From Paucibacter sediminis (lineage in GTDB: Bacteria; Pseudomonadota; Gammaproteobacteria; Burkholderiales; Burkholderiaceae_C): a stretch of 64,000 nucleotides of DNA. The notes beneath the pieces were generated by a model that was not told where the DNA came from, ran no database searches, and saw nothing but the letters and a program-made list of their open reading frames with translations. Location: assembly GCF_030254645.1 (NCBI RefSeq), contig NZ_CP116346.1:3191001-3255000 (forward strand), read 5' to 3'. Shown in pieces: positions 34,664-43,118 of this stretch (positions are counted from its first letter, which is position 1; every line of letters begins with the position of its first letter). Position numbers and translations under genes: made by a program.

Positions 34664-35758
34664 ATGAGCCTGAATGCCTGGGTCGCGACCCGCAAGGGTC
34701 TGTTCGAGATCGCGCATCGCGGCAGCGCCGGCTGGCAGATCGTCGGCCACAGCTTTGTGGGCGATCCGGTCAGCATGGTGCTGCCCGGCTCCGACCATGG
34801 GCAGTTCGACGGCCGCATGTTCGCCGCGCTGAACCTGGGCCACTTCGGCGTCAAGCTGCAGGCCTCGGACGACGAGGGCAAGACCTGGCGCGAGCTGCCG
34901 GCGCCGGTCTATCCGCCCCAGCCCGAGGGCGGGGATGCGGCTCAGGGGCCGGCCTGGAAGCTGCAGCAGATCTGGTCGCTGGCGCGCAGCCCCGCGGCGC
35001 TGTGGGCCGGCACCCTGCCGGGCGGGCTGTTCAAGAGCGTGGACGGTGGCGAGAGCTGGGCCTTGGTGGAGAGCCTCTGGCAGCGCCCCGAGCGCCTGGG
35101 CTGGTTCGGTGGCGGCTACGACGCGCCGGGCATCCATTCGATCTGCCCGCATCCCAGCCAGCCGGGCGAACTGCTGCTGGGCATCAGCTGCGGCGGTGCC
35201 TGGCACAGCGCCGACGAGGGTGCCAGCTGGGCGCTGCGCGCCAAGGGCATGCGCGCCGACTTCATGCCGCCCGATCAGCAGCAGCTTGAAAACATCCAGG
35301 ACCCGCACCGCATCGTGCGCTGCGAGGCCGCCCCCGAGGTGCTCTGGTGCCAGCATCACAACGGCATCTGGCGCAGCAGCGACAACGGCCTGAGCTGGCA
35401 GGAGCTGAAGGCGCCGCTGTCCAGCTTCGGTTTTGCGGTGGCCGCGCATCCGCTGGACCCGCTCACCGCCTGGTTCGTCCCGGCGGTGAAGGACGAGCGC
35501 CGCATCCCGGTGGATGGCGCCCTGGTGGTGAACCGCACCCGCGACGGTGGCCAGACCTGGCAGACCCTGCGCATGGGCCTGCCGCAGCAGCATTGCTACG
35601 ACCTGGTCTACCGCCATGGCCTGGCGGTGGACGAGAACGGCAGACATCTGCTGATGGGCAGCACCACCGGCGGGCTGTGGGCCAGCGACGATGGCGGCGA
35701 CAGCTGGGCCACCGTGTCGCTCAATCTGCCGCCGATCTACGCCGTGCAGTTCGGCTGA
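34664..35758 (+). CDS. BNR/VPS10-like beta-propeller protein (sialidase-fold, non-enzymatic annotation)
   Basis: A 364-residue protein with repeated Asp-box (BNR) motifs: SDDEGKTWRE near residue 63, SVDGGESWAL near 125, SADEGASWAL near 185, SSDNGLSWQE near 240, TRDGGQTWQT near 290 and SDDGGDSWAT near 350. This indicates a six- or seven-bladed propeller as in sialidases, VPS10/sortilin and YCF48. There is no signal peptide, and the sialidase Arg triad is not evident, so the common label exo-alpha-sialidase is doubtful. It is translated with the MoaD-like protein and overlaps the convergent truC by 22 nt. Confidence 0.8.
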   Translation: MSLNAWVATRKGLFEIAHRGSAGWQIVGHSFVGDPVSMVLPGSDHGQFDGRMFAALNLGHFGVKLQASDDEGKTWRELPAPVYPPQPEGGDAAQGPAWKLQQIWSLARSPAALWAGTLPGGLFKSVDGGESWALVESLWQRPERLGWFGGGYDAPGIHSICPHPSQPGELLLGISCGGAWHSADEGASWALRAKGMRADFMPPDQQQLENIQDPHRIVRCEAAPEVLWCQHHNGIWRSSDNGLSWQELKAPLSSFGFAVAAHPLDPLTAWFVPAVKDERRIPVDGALVVNRTRDGGQTWQTLRMGLPQQHCYDLVYRHGLAVDENGRHLLMGSTTGGLWASDDGGDSWATVSLNLPPIYAVQFG

Positions 35759-36447
35759 AGCCGTCCCCACTCTGGCCCCAGCGGCGCCTCGATGCGCAAC
35801 AGCCGGCCCGTGATTGGGTGGGGCAGCTCCAGCGTCAGCGCATGCAGCCACAGGCGCTGCAGACTCAGGTGGGCCGCCACCGCGCGGTTCAAGGGCCCCT
35901 TGCCGTGGGTGGCGTCGCCGATGATGGGGTGGGCGATGTGCTTGAAATGGCGGCGGATCTGGTGGCGGCGGCCGCTCTGCGGGCTTGCCTCCAGCAGCGC
36001 AAAGCGGCTGCTGGCGTGGCGCGGGTCGGTCTGCAGCGGCCATTCCAGGCGGCGCAGGCAGGCCCAGTCGGTGCGCGCCTCCAGCAAGACCTGGCCCTGC
36101 GAAGGCAGCTCGGGATCCTTGGCCAGCGCATGGGTGATGCTGCCGGCGTCGGCGCCGGGCCAGCCGCGCACCAGGGCCCGGTAGCGCTTGTGCACCAGGC
36201 CCTGCTCGAAGGCCTGGGCCGCCAGGCTGGCGCTGTCCGCATCGAGCGCGAACAGCAGCACGCCCGAGGTGCCCTTGTCCAGGCGGTGCACCGGCCAGAC
36301 ATGGCGGCCGAGCTGGTCGCGCAGCAATTGCAGCGCGAAGACCTCCTCGCGCGCATCCAGGGCACTGCGATGCACCAGCAGGCCGGCGGGTTTGGCGATG
36401 GCGACGAGCTGCTCGTCGGCATGGAGAATGGGTAACAAGCGGTTCAT
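35737..36447 (-). CDS. truC: tRNA pseudouridine(65) synthase TruC
   Basis: A 236-residue RluA-family pseudouridine synthase. The catalytic motif is WPVHRLDKGTSGVLLFAL (Asp near residue 55), preceded by LLVHRSALDAREE, and SGRRHQIRRHFKHIAHPIIGD follows near residue 165. The N-terminus ADEQLVAIAKPAGLLVHRS is closest to E. coli TruC, which modifies U65 of tRNA-Ile and tRNA-Asp. ATG 36447 is chosen; the upstream in-frame extension has no family similarity. Its 3' end overlaps the beta-propeller gene on the other strand by 22 nt. Confidence 0.9.
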   Translation of the reverse strand: MNRLLPILHADEQLVAIAKPAGLLVHRSALDAREEVFALQLLRDQLGRHVWPVHRLDKGTSGVLLFALDADSASLAAQAFEQGLVHKRYRALVRGWPGADAGSITHALAKDPELPSQGQVLLEARTDWACLRRLEWPLQTDPRHASSRFALLEASPQSGRRHQIRRHFKHIAHPIIGDATHGKGPLNRAVAAHLSLQRLWLHALTLELPHPITGRLLRIEAPLGPEWGRLQPNCTA

Positions 36448-36495
36448 GGGCGGGTGCTGCCGGCCCCCTTGTTCGCGGGGCGCTGTGGCGTGGAT

Positions 36496-36512
36496 GCCCC
36501 ATTCCATGGGGC
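36496..36512. other. Small perfect hairpin in the truC / membrane-protein divergent gap
   Basis: GCCCCAT (36496-36502) and ATGGGGC (36506-36512) form a 7-bp stem with a 3-nt loop, followed on the + strand by TTT. It lies in the 160-nt divergent intergenic region and could be an operator or a weak terminator. Confidence 0.3.
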
Positions 36513-36607
36513 TTTCCCCACTTTGGGGGGCTTCAGGGTTGTCCCTGGGTTCTCAACAATCCTGTCATGCGTTGTGGCCATCATCACGCACATCAGGAGT
36601 CTTCCTC

Positions 36608-37000
36608 ATGCCCCAGGTCTTTCACGTTGGATACCGCTCCCCCTTGGTCTCGGCCCTGGCCTGGGGCCTGATGCTGGCGGGCCTGTTCGGCATGGCCAGC
36701 GCGGGCTGGGGGCTGTGGCTGGGGCATTGGCTGGCCTTGGCGCTGCTGCTCTGGTCCGCGGCCGCGGCACTGGGAGGCCAGGCCCTGCTGCGGCGCCTGG
36801 AATGGGGCCGCCGCCTCAGCGCCCTGCTGCTGACCAGCCTGATGCCGGCCATGCTGCTGGGCATGTCGCTGGGCACATGGGCTGCCGACTGGCCGCGCGC
36901 GAGCCTGCTGTTGGGTCTGCTGGCCTTGGCCCTCTGTGCCGCACTGGTGTGGCTGCTGGCACGCCTGAACTCGCGCATGGTGTGCCAGGAATTCGCCTAG
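36608..37000 (+). CDS. Small four-helix inner-membrane protein of unknown function
   Basis: A 130-residue, strongly hydrophobic protein with about four membrane helices (residues 13-33, 40-57, 72-92 and 100-120), short loops and basic residues at RRLEWGRR. No named family is recognised. ATG 36608 is preceded by AGGAG about 8-9 nt upstream, and codon usage is native, so it is likely real. Its TAG stop overlaps the stop of the convergent YchJ-like gene by 4 nt. Confidence 0.7.
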   Translation: MPQVFHVGYRSPLVSALAWGLMLAGLFGMASAGWGLWLGHWLALALLLWSAAAALGGQALLRRLEWGRRLSALLLTSLMPAMLLGMSLGTWAADWPRASLLLGLLALALCAALVWLLARLNSRMVCQEFA

Positions 37001-37395
37001 GCGATCTCTCCGTCAAGGTAATACCAGGCACCCCGCTCGCGCACGAAGCGACTGGTCTCGTGCAGGCGCTGGGCGCGGCCGCCGAGCTTGCTGCGCGCCA
37101 CGAACTCCACGGTGGCATGGTCGGCGTCCTGCTGCCGGTGGCGCTTCACGTCCAGCCCCAGCCACTTCAGGCCGGGCTCGTTGCCCTCCAATGACACCGG
37201 ACGCTGGCTGGGGTGCCAGCTGGCCAGCAGATAGTCGCGCAGCTCCCGTACATAGGCGCTGTAGCGCGAGCGCATCAGGGCCTCGGCCGTGGGCGCGCTG
37301 AGCTCGCCGCTTGCCGCAAAACGCTGGTGGATGGCGCCGCAGCAGGCGTCGTAGGGCTTGCCGCTGCCGCAGGGGCAAGAAAGGTCGTTCTTCAT
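36997..37395 (-). CDS. YchJ family SEC-C motif protein
   Basis: A 132-residue protein with an N-terminal SEC-C zinc-binding motif (CPCGSGKPYDACCG, residues 7-20), then ALMRSRYSAYVRELRDYLLASWHPSQRP and a C-terminal NTF2-like domain ending in WYYLDGEI. YchJ proteins are about 150 residues and of unknown function; the SEC-C motif also occurs at the end of SecA and binds zinc. It is divergent from uvrD across 32 nt. Confidence 0.9.
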   Translation of the reverse strand: MKNDLSCPCGSGKPYDACCGAIHQRFAASGELSAPTAEALMRSRYSAYVRELRDYLLASWHPSQRPVSLEGNEPGLKWLGLDVKRHRQQDADHATVEFVARSKLGGRAQRLHETSRFVRERGAWYYLDGEIA

Positions 37396-37427
37396 GGCGA
37401 CATGATGCCAGTCCCTAAAATGCGCAG

Positions 37428-39842
37428 ATGAGTCAGCCCCCCTTCGAAGACGATCTGTTCACGCCCCCCACCACGGGTTTGCTGAAGAACCTCAACCCCG
37501 AGCAACACGCCGCCGTCACCCTGGGCCAGGAGCCCGCGCTGATCCTGGCCGGCGCCGGCTCGGGCAAGACCCGGGTGCTGACCACGCGCATCGCCTGGCT
37601 GATGAGCCAGGGCCTGGTGGCGCCTGGCGGGGTGATGGCCGTGACCTTCACCAACAAGGCCGCCAAGGAAATGGTGACCCGCCTCACCGCGATGCTGCCG
37701 GTGAATGTGCGGGGCATGTGGATAGGCACCTTCCACGGCCTGTGCAACCGCTTCCTGCGCGCGCATTGGAAGCTGGCCGGCCTGCCGCAGGGCTTCCAGA
37801 TCCTGGACGCGAGCGATTCGGTCTCTGCCGTCAAGCGCGTCATCAAGGCCATGAAGCTGGACGAAGAGCGCTTCGTGCCCAAGCAGGTGAGCTGGTTCAT
37901 TGCCGGTGCCAAGGAGGACGGCCTGCGCGCCAAGGACATCGAGCAGCGCGATGAGCAGTCGCGCACCATGGTGGCGATCTACCAGGCCTACCAGGACCAA
38001 TGCGAGCGCGAGGGCGTGGTGGACTTCGCCGAGCTGATGCTGCGCACCTACGAGCTGTTGCGCGACCACGCCGAGCTGCGCGCGCATTACCAGCAGCGCT
38101 TCAAGTACATCCTGGTGGACGAGTTCCAGGACACCAACAAGCTGCAATACGCCTGGCTGAAGATGTTCGCGCCGCCGGGCGCGGGCCAGGGCGTGTTCGC
38201 GGTGGGCGACGACGACCAGAGCATCTACGCCTTCCGCGGCGCGCGCGTCGGCAATATGGCCGATTTCGAGCGCGAGTACCGCGTCAGAAAGGTGGTCAAG
38301 CTGGAGCAGAACTACCGCAGCTTCGGCAACATCCTGGACGCCGCCAACGAGCTCATCAGCCGCAACAGCCACCGCCTGGGCAAGAACCTGCGCACCGAGA
38401 TGGGCCCCGGCGAGCCGGTGCGGGTGAACGAATCGGCCAGCGATTTCGCCGAGGCGCAATGGCTGCTTGAGGAGGCCCAGGCCCTGCATCGCCAGGGCAT
38501 GCCGCGCCAGGAGATCGCCATCCTCTACCGCAGCAATGCGCAGTCGCGCGTGCTGGAGTCGGCGCTCTTCAATGCCGGCATCCCGTATCGCGTCTATGGC
38601 GGCCTGCGCTTCTTCGAGCGTGCCGAGGTCAAGCATGCGCTGGCCTATCTGCGCCTGATCGAGAACGCCAACGACGACACCAGCTTTCTGCGCGTGGTGA
38701 ACTTCCCGGCGCGCGGCATCGGCGCGCGCACCATCGAGCTGCTGCAGGACGCCGCGCGCGTCAGCGGCCGCAGCCTCTACCAGAGCGTGGGCGCGGTGGC
38801 GGGCAAGGGCGGCAGCAACCTGGCCGGCTTTGTGAGCCTGGTCGAGTCCATGCGCAACCTCACGCAAGGCCTGACCCTGCGCGAGATCATCTCGCAGATG
38901 CTCGAGAGCTCGGGCCTGGCCGAGTTCTACCGCAACGACAAGGACGGCGCCGAGCGCCTGGAGAACCTGGACGAGTTGATCAACGCCGCCGAGGCCTTCG
39001 TCACCCAGGAGGGCTTCGGCAAGGACGCCGTGGCCCTGCCCGTCGACGAACTCGCGCCGGGCGCCATCGCCGAGGGCCTGCCCAATGCGGTGGCCGCCGC
39101 GGCGGTGACGCCGGATGCCGAGACCGGCGAGATCATGTCGCCGCTGGCGGCCTTCCTGACGCATGCCTCGCTGGAGGCCGGCGACAACCAGGCCCAGGCG
39201 GGCCAGGACGCGATCCAGCTCATGACGGTGCATTCGGCCAAGGGCCTGGAGTTCGACGCCGTCTTCATCACCGGCCTGGAAGAGGGCCTGTTCCCGCACG
39301 AGAACTCGCTCGCCGACGGCGACGGCCTGGAGGAAGAGCGGCGCCTGATGTATGTGGCGATCACGCGCGCGCGCCAGCGCCTCTACCTGAGCTTCAGCCA
39401 GACCCGCATGCTGCACGGGCAGACGCGCTACAACGTGAAGAGCCGCTTCCTCGAGGAACTGCCCGAGGCCGCGCTCAAATGGCTGACGCCGCGCAACCAG
39501 GGCTTCGGCTCGGGCTTTGCGCGCGAGTATCAGAGCGCCTGGGAGCGCGGCTCCGGCCTCAAGTCCATGGTGGGCGCGGGCCGTGTCGAGACATCAACAG
39601 CAGCCAGGGCGCCCTATGTGCCGCCGGTGCCGCAGACCATGAAGCAGGCGGCGGCGCAGAAGGTCGGCAACGAGTATGGCGGCCTGCGCGTCGGCAAGGG
39701 CGTGTTCCACAACAAGTTCGGCGAGGGCGTGCTGGTGACGCTGGAAGGCAGCGGCCAGGATGCGCGCGCGCAAGTCAACTTCGGCCGCCACGGCATGAAG
39801 TGGCTGGCGCTGGCGGTGGCCAAGCTGACGCCGATCGATTGA
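37428..39842 (+). CDS. uvrD: UvrD/Rep-type 3'-5' DNA helicase
   Basis: An 804-residue superfamily 1A helicase. Walker A, GAGSGKTRVL, starts near residue 42. Walker B is VDEFQDTN near 230, followed by GDDDQSIYAFRGA, YRS-type motif III, LMTVHSAKGLEFDAVF near 600 and RRLMYVAITRARQRLYL near 640. The C-terminus ends with a Tudor-like RNAP-binding fold (VGKGVFHNKFGEGVLVTLEG), as in UvrD/PcrA, favouring UvrD over Rep. It unwinds DNA in nucleotide-excision and mismatch repair. Full length, with ATG 37428. Confidence 0.95.
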   Translation: MSQPPFEDDLFTPPTTGLLKNLNPEQHAAVTLGQEPALILAGAGSGKTRVLTTRIAWLMSQGLVAPGGVMAVTFTNKAAKEMVTRLTAMLPVNVRGMWIGTFHGLCNRFLRAHWKLAGLPQGFQILDASDSVSAVKRVIKAMKLDEERFVPKQVSWFIAGAKEDGLRAKDIEQRDEQSRTMVAIYQAYQDQCEREGVVDFAELMLRTYELLRDHAELRAHYQQRFKYILVDEFQDTNKLQYAWLKMFAPPGAGQGVFAVGDDDQSIYAFRGARVGNMADFEREYRVRKVVKLEQNYRSFGNILDAANELISRNSHRLGKNLRTEMGPGEPVRVNESASDFAEAQWLLEEAQALHRQGMPRQEIAILYRSNAQSRVLESALFNAGIPYRVYGGLRFFERAEVKHALAYLRLIENANDDTSFLRVVNFPARGIGARTIELLQDAARVSGRSLYQSVGAVAGKGGSNLAGFVSLVESMRNLTQGLTLREIISQMLESSGLAEFYRNDKDGAERLENLDELINAAEAFVTQEGFGKDAVALPVDELAPGAIAEGLPNAVAAAAVTPDAETGEIMSPLAAFLTHASLEAGDNQAQAGQDAIQLMTVHSAKGLEFDAVFITGLEEGLFPHENSLADGDGLEEERRLMYVAITRARQRLYLSFSQTRMLHGQTRYNVKSRFLEELPEAALKWLTPRNQGFGSGFAREYQSAWERGSGLKSMVGAGRVETSTAARAPYVPPVPQTMKQAAAQKVGNEYGGLRVGKGVFHNKFGEGVLVTLEGSGQDARAQVNFGRHGMKWLALAVAKLTPID

Positions 39843-39849
39843 TCGATCG

Positions 39850-40059
39850 CTACTTGGCGGGCGCTGGCTCGCCGCCCGTCACCACGTCCACGGTCTTTTC
39901 AACCACCTTGCCGGTGACCTTGACCCCGGTGGTGACCACGGTGGAAGCCACTGAGACCGTGGTGCTCACCACCGTGCCGGCCACGCTGACGACGGCGCAG
40001 CCGCTCAATGCCAGGCATGCGGCGAGGCCTGTGGCGGCAATGGCGAGCGGGGCTTTCAT
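39850..40059 (-). CDS. Tiny Val/Thr-rich lipoprotein
   Basis: A 69-residue predicted lipoprotein. The signal peptide ends in the lipobox LSGC with Cys21 as the acylation site. The mature part is a repetitive Val/Thr/Ser/Lys segment (VVSVAGTVVSTTVSVASTVV) with an amphipathic pattern, ending in GGEPAPAK. Small proteins of this kind are common but uncharacterised in Burkholderiales. The start is ATG 40059 rather than 40092. It sits downstream of phoX behind a hairpin and may still be read from it. Confidence 0.72.
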   Translation of the reverse strand: MKAPLAIAATGLAACLALSGCAVVSVAGTVVSTTVSVASTVVTTGVKVTGKVVEKTVDVVTGGEPAPAK

Positions 40060-40081
40060 GGTCGGTGCAGCGAATGACAAA

Positions 40082-40104
40082 CGGGCGCCCATTATGGGCG
40101 CCCG
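40082..40104 (-). terminator. Hairpin terminator after phoX
   Basis: An 11-bp near-perfect palindrome (CGGGCGCCCAT / ATGGGCGCCCG) with a minimal loop lies 22 nt after the phoX stop. On the minus strand it is followed by TTTGTCATT. It separates phoX from the small lipoprotein gene. Confidence 0.65.
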
Positions 40105-40125
40105 TCGTATGTCGCGGGTGCAGCT

Positions 40126-42096
40126 TTACAGCTTGTTGAGCTTCACGCTGGTGGCCTCGGCGGTCAGGTAACCGACGGCGGCGCCGAAGCGGTCCTTGTA
40201 GTTGGCGCGCACCAGCGGGTCCAGCGTGGCCTGCACCTTGGCGTGCAGGGTGGCGCTCCAGTCGCCGGGATGCTGGAAGTTGCTGGTGATATAGGTCCAG
40301 CCATTCAGATCGTCCACCACGCCCAGGCCGGTGGCCTCGGCGCCCGAGGGCATGGAGGCCAGGCGGCTCAGCGTCTTGGTGTCGACGTTGTAGGCCCACA
40401 CGAAGTTGTTGACGTGGTAGCTGCTGTCCTCACCGATGAAGAGGGTGCGCAGCTTTTCCGAGAACTTGAGGTTGTCGGGCGCGCCGATCTTGTCGGGGTT
40501 GGCCAGATTGCCCAGCGCGTCGGCAGCGATGTCCTCGCCCACCAGCAGGGTCTTGGTCAGCGAGGGCACCCAGTCGCTCGCGATGGCGGCGCCGGCCGTA
40601 TCCTTCTGGCCCGCGCTCAGGGTGTGGGCCAGCACGCCGCCGGCGTTGAGCGCCTTGTCCAGCGTGATGCCATAGGCCTCATTCCAGGCGGCATTGCCCT
40701 TGACCATGGAGCTCTGCATGTTCTGCAGCGCCGAGTAGGCGATCTTGTCCTTGATGTTGACCGTCGTGCCTTCCATCTTGGTGAAGGCCATGGTGCCGCC
40801 CATCAGGGCCGCGTAGCGGTGCGTCTCCAGGAAGGCGGCGGCCTTTTCCATGCCGGGCTTGAGCTTGACCCATTGCTGCTTGCCGCCCAGATAGATCTTG
40901 CTGAAGGAGGCGTCCTTGGGGTCGGTGGTCGAGACCTCCATGATGTCGGTGGGCTTGAGCGTGTCGGCCAGCTTTTCGATCTCGGCGCTGGTGGCGGCGC
41001 CGAGCTTGATCCAGCTCAGCGGCGCACCGGCGGCGGCCGGGTCGAGGGAGAAGCCGGCGCCGAACTTGGCCACGTAGAGGCTGCCGGCGGCGAGGTCCTT
41101 CTCCTTGTCGGCCACGAACATGAAGAAGCCGCCGTTGGTGGCGTCGTCGCCCATGATGGCCGTGCGGTTGTCGGGCATCACCTGGATCAGCTCGTGCGAG
41201 ATGCGGCCCAGGCAGTAGTGCTTCTTGATCGTGCCGGTGCCGTCGGGATTGACGCTGACCTCGGGCAGGTGGCCGTAGTGGTAGGGGTTGGCCTTGCTCT
41301 CGTCGCCGAAGGTGTTCTTGCTGAAGGCCTTGAACATCGTGTTGGCGGCGATCGTGAAGGCGTCGGGCTCGTACTCTTCGCTGGAGAGATGGGTGCCCCA
41401 GGGCGAGAGGCTGGAGCCGCAGGTGATCCACAGGCCATGGGCCGAGGAGGTGTCGACGTTGTGGTACTTCACCAGGCTCAGCTTGCCGGTGGCCTGGTCC
41501 TGGTCCAGCGTCAGCACGGCGATGGGCGAGGGCAGCTTGCCATACATATCGGTCTTGCCGTCCTGCGCCCAGGTGGTGTATTCGAACTGCACCACCGCGA
41601 ACACCGGCTTGCCCTTGATGCCCGTCACCGAGGCGTTAGGCAGGCTCAAGAGCGAGGTGCCGTCGGGCGAGTCGGAGAAGAACTGGCGCTCCTTGCCGGC
41701 CACCGTGGTGTCGATGATGGGCTTGTTGTTGATGTCGAAGTAGGCGCCGGCCTGCACGGTGCCGCCCTTGCCGTCCGGCACCAGGTCGCCGGTCAGGAAG
41801 AAGGCCTGGTAGGCCAGCTTGAAGCTCTGCTTGCTGCCGTCGCTGAGGGTCACGTCCAGGCTGGAGGCCACCAGGGTCTTGGCCATGTCGGCCGGCACCG
41901 CCAGGCTGGGGGCGGCCATGGCGGCGAAGCTGGCCGAGCTGAAGATCACCGGCGCGGGCGTGGGCGCCGGCGTGTCGTCATCGCCACCACCGCAGGCGCT
42001 CAGGCTGGCGGCAGCAAGGCCGCCCAGGGGCAGCATCAGCGGAGTGCCCAGGAACTTCAGGGCCTGGCGGCGGGTGGGATGGGTAGGCTTGGACAT
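40126..42096 (-). CDS. phoX: Tat-exported PhoX-family alkaline phosphatase (DUF839)
   Basis: A 656-residue PhoX-type calcium/iron phosphatase exported folded by the Tat pathway. The twin-arginine signal TRRQALKFLG is at residues 8-17 of the chosen start (ATG 42096). A lipobox-like LSAC (near residue 35) suggests possible lipid anchoring. Propeller-type motifs and acidic metal ligands occur throughout, e.g. PDNLKFSEKLRTLFIGEDSS. PhoX enzymes release phosphate from organic esters in the periplasm under phosphate limitation. No clear Pho box was identified upstream. Confidence 0.88.
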   Translation of the reverse strand: MSKPTHPTRRQALKFLGTPLMLPLGGLAAASLSACGGGDDDTPAPTPAPVIFSSASFAAMAAPSLAVPADMAKTLVASSLDVTLSDGSKQSFKLAYQAFFLTGDLVPDGKGGTVQAGAYFDINNKPIIDTTVAGKERQFFSDSPDGTSLLSLPNASVTGIKGKPVFAVVQFEYTTWAQDGKTDMYGKLPSPIAVLTLDQDQATGKLSLVKYHNVDTSSAHGLWITCGSSLSPWGTHLSSEEYEPDAFTIAANTMFKAFSKNTFGDESKANPYHYGHLPEVSVNPDGTGTIKKHYCLGRISHELIQVMPDNRTAIMGDDATNGGFFMFVADKEKDLAAGSLYVAKFGAGFSLDPAAAGAPLSWIKLGAATSAEIEKLADTLKPTDIMEVSTTDPKDASFSKIYLGGKQQWVKLKPGMEKAAAFLETHRYAALMGGTMAFTKMEGTTVNIKDKIAYSALQNMQSSMVKGNAAWNEAYGITLDKALNAGGVLAHTLSAGQKDTAGAAIASDWVPSLTKTLLVGEDIAADALGNLANPDKIGAPDNLKFSEKLRTLFIGEDSSYHVNNFVWAYNVDTKTLSRLASMPSGAEATGLGVVDDLNGWTYITSNFQHPGDWSATLHAKVQATLDPLVRANYKDRFGAAVGYLTAEATSVKLNKL

Positions 42097-42203
42097 GGTC
42101 TGGCTTCCGGTTCTAAGGTCGTCAACTGAATGCCGGAGCACAGGGCCCCGGCCGCGGCGCGACTGTAGGAACTCGGTATGTCAGGACGATGAATGCGCTC
42201 GCC

Positions 42204-42235
42204 AAGAAAAACGGCCCCGGGGTTGCCGGGGCCGT
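42204..42235 (-). terminator. Rho-independent terminator after the BPSS1780-type gene
   Basis: ACGGCCCCGG (42211-42220) and CCGGGGCCGT (42226-42235) form a perfect 10-bp stem with a 5-nt loop. On the minus strand it is followed by TTTTTCTTGG. It ends the DUF2782-thrB-BPSS1780 transcript. Confidence 0.88.
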
Positions 42236-42270
42236 CGGAGGTGGGAAGCAGCGCGAGGCGCGGGGGAGGC

Positions 42271-43092
42271 TCAGCGCTTCTCGCTGAGCAGATCGCGCGG
42301 TGCGCCGAACATGAAGCAGTCGACGAAGGTGAAGTACAGCGAGCTGTAGAACATGGTCGAGAGCATCAGGCCGGCCGGCAGCATCAGCATCGGCAGCAGC
42401 TTGCCCAGGCCCAGCAGCGACAGCACCAGGGTCAGCAGCGAGCTGAAACCCAGTGCCAGGCCGCCCCAGCATGCCGCGCTGAGCGCGAAGGCGGTCTTGT
42501 TGCGCCACACGCCCAGGGTGCTGGAGAACAGCGCCTGCAGCGCGCCCTGGCCGCCCCAGTGCACCAGGGCCGGCGCGTGCCAGAAGGGAATCGAGAGCAG
42601 GGTGGCCAGACCCAGGCGCGTCACCGCGCCCCACAGCAGGCGCGGCTCGGCCAGCGCGGCCTCCAGCGCGGCCTCGTCCACATCGCCGCCCTTGCCCAGC
42701 AGCTCCTGCAGGGCGGCAAAGCTGCCGCCATCGACCCAGTCGCTGAAGAACATGATGGCCACGGTGGCCAGCGCATAGGCGGCGCCCAGCGTGAGCTGGG
42801 TGCGGCGGCGTTCCGGCGTCAGCTGCAGCGGCGCGACGAACACCGCCACGGTGGGGGTCTGCGCCTGCAGCACCTGGTGGGTGGCCAGCATGAAGCCCAG
42901 CGACACCAGCGGCAGCGTGGCCAGCAGCAGCAGCGGGCCCAGCGCCGGGACCAGCATCAGCGCAAAGCCCAGGAACATGAAGATGCCGAACAGGCCGGTG
43001 AGCGCCAGCGGCTTGCGCTGGAACACCTTCAGGCCATGCCGCACCCACAGCGCGCCGTTGCGCGCCGGCACGGTTTGCAGATGCAGGATCAT
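42271..43092 (-). CDS. BPSS1780-type integral membrane protein
   Basis: A 273-residue protein with about six helices. The start MILHLQTVPARNGALWVRHGLKVFQRKPLALTGLF is characteristic of the BPSS1780 family found almost only in betaproteobacteria, where it usually follows thrB. Function is unknown. A TTG at 43122 would overlap the thrB stop (TTGA), but family N-termini point to ATG 43092. A strong terminator lies 36 nt after the stop. Confidence 0.85.
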   Translation of the reverse strand: MILHLQTVPARNGALWVRHGLKVFQRKPLALTGLFGIFMFLGFALMLVPALGPLLLLATLPLVSLGFMLATHQVLQAQTPTVAVFVAPLQLTPERRRTQLTLGAAYALATVAIMFFSDWVDGGSFAALQELLGKGGDVDEAALEAALAEPRLLWGAVTRLGLATLLSIPFWHAPALVHWGGQGALQALFSSTLGVWRNKTAFALSAACWGGLALGFSSLLTLVLSLLGLGKLLPMLMLPAGLMLSTMFYSSLYFTFVDCFMFGAPRDLLSEKR

Positions 43093-43118
43093 CGAAGACG
43101 AAGAAGCACTCAAGGTTA

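Noticed and set aside
39833..39850. GATCGATT-GATCGATC repeat at the uvrD stop
   Set aside because: It is a short overlapping palindrome, probably chance. There is no origin, integration or repeat family evidence.
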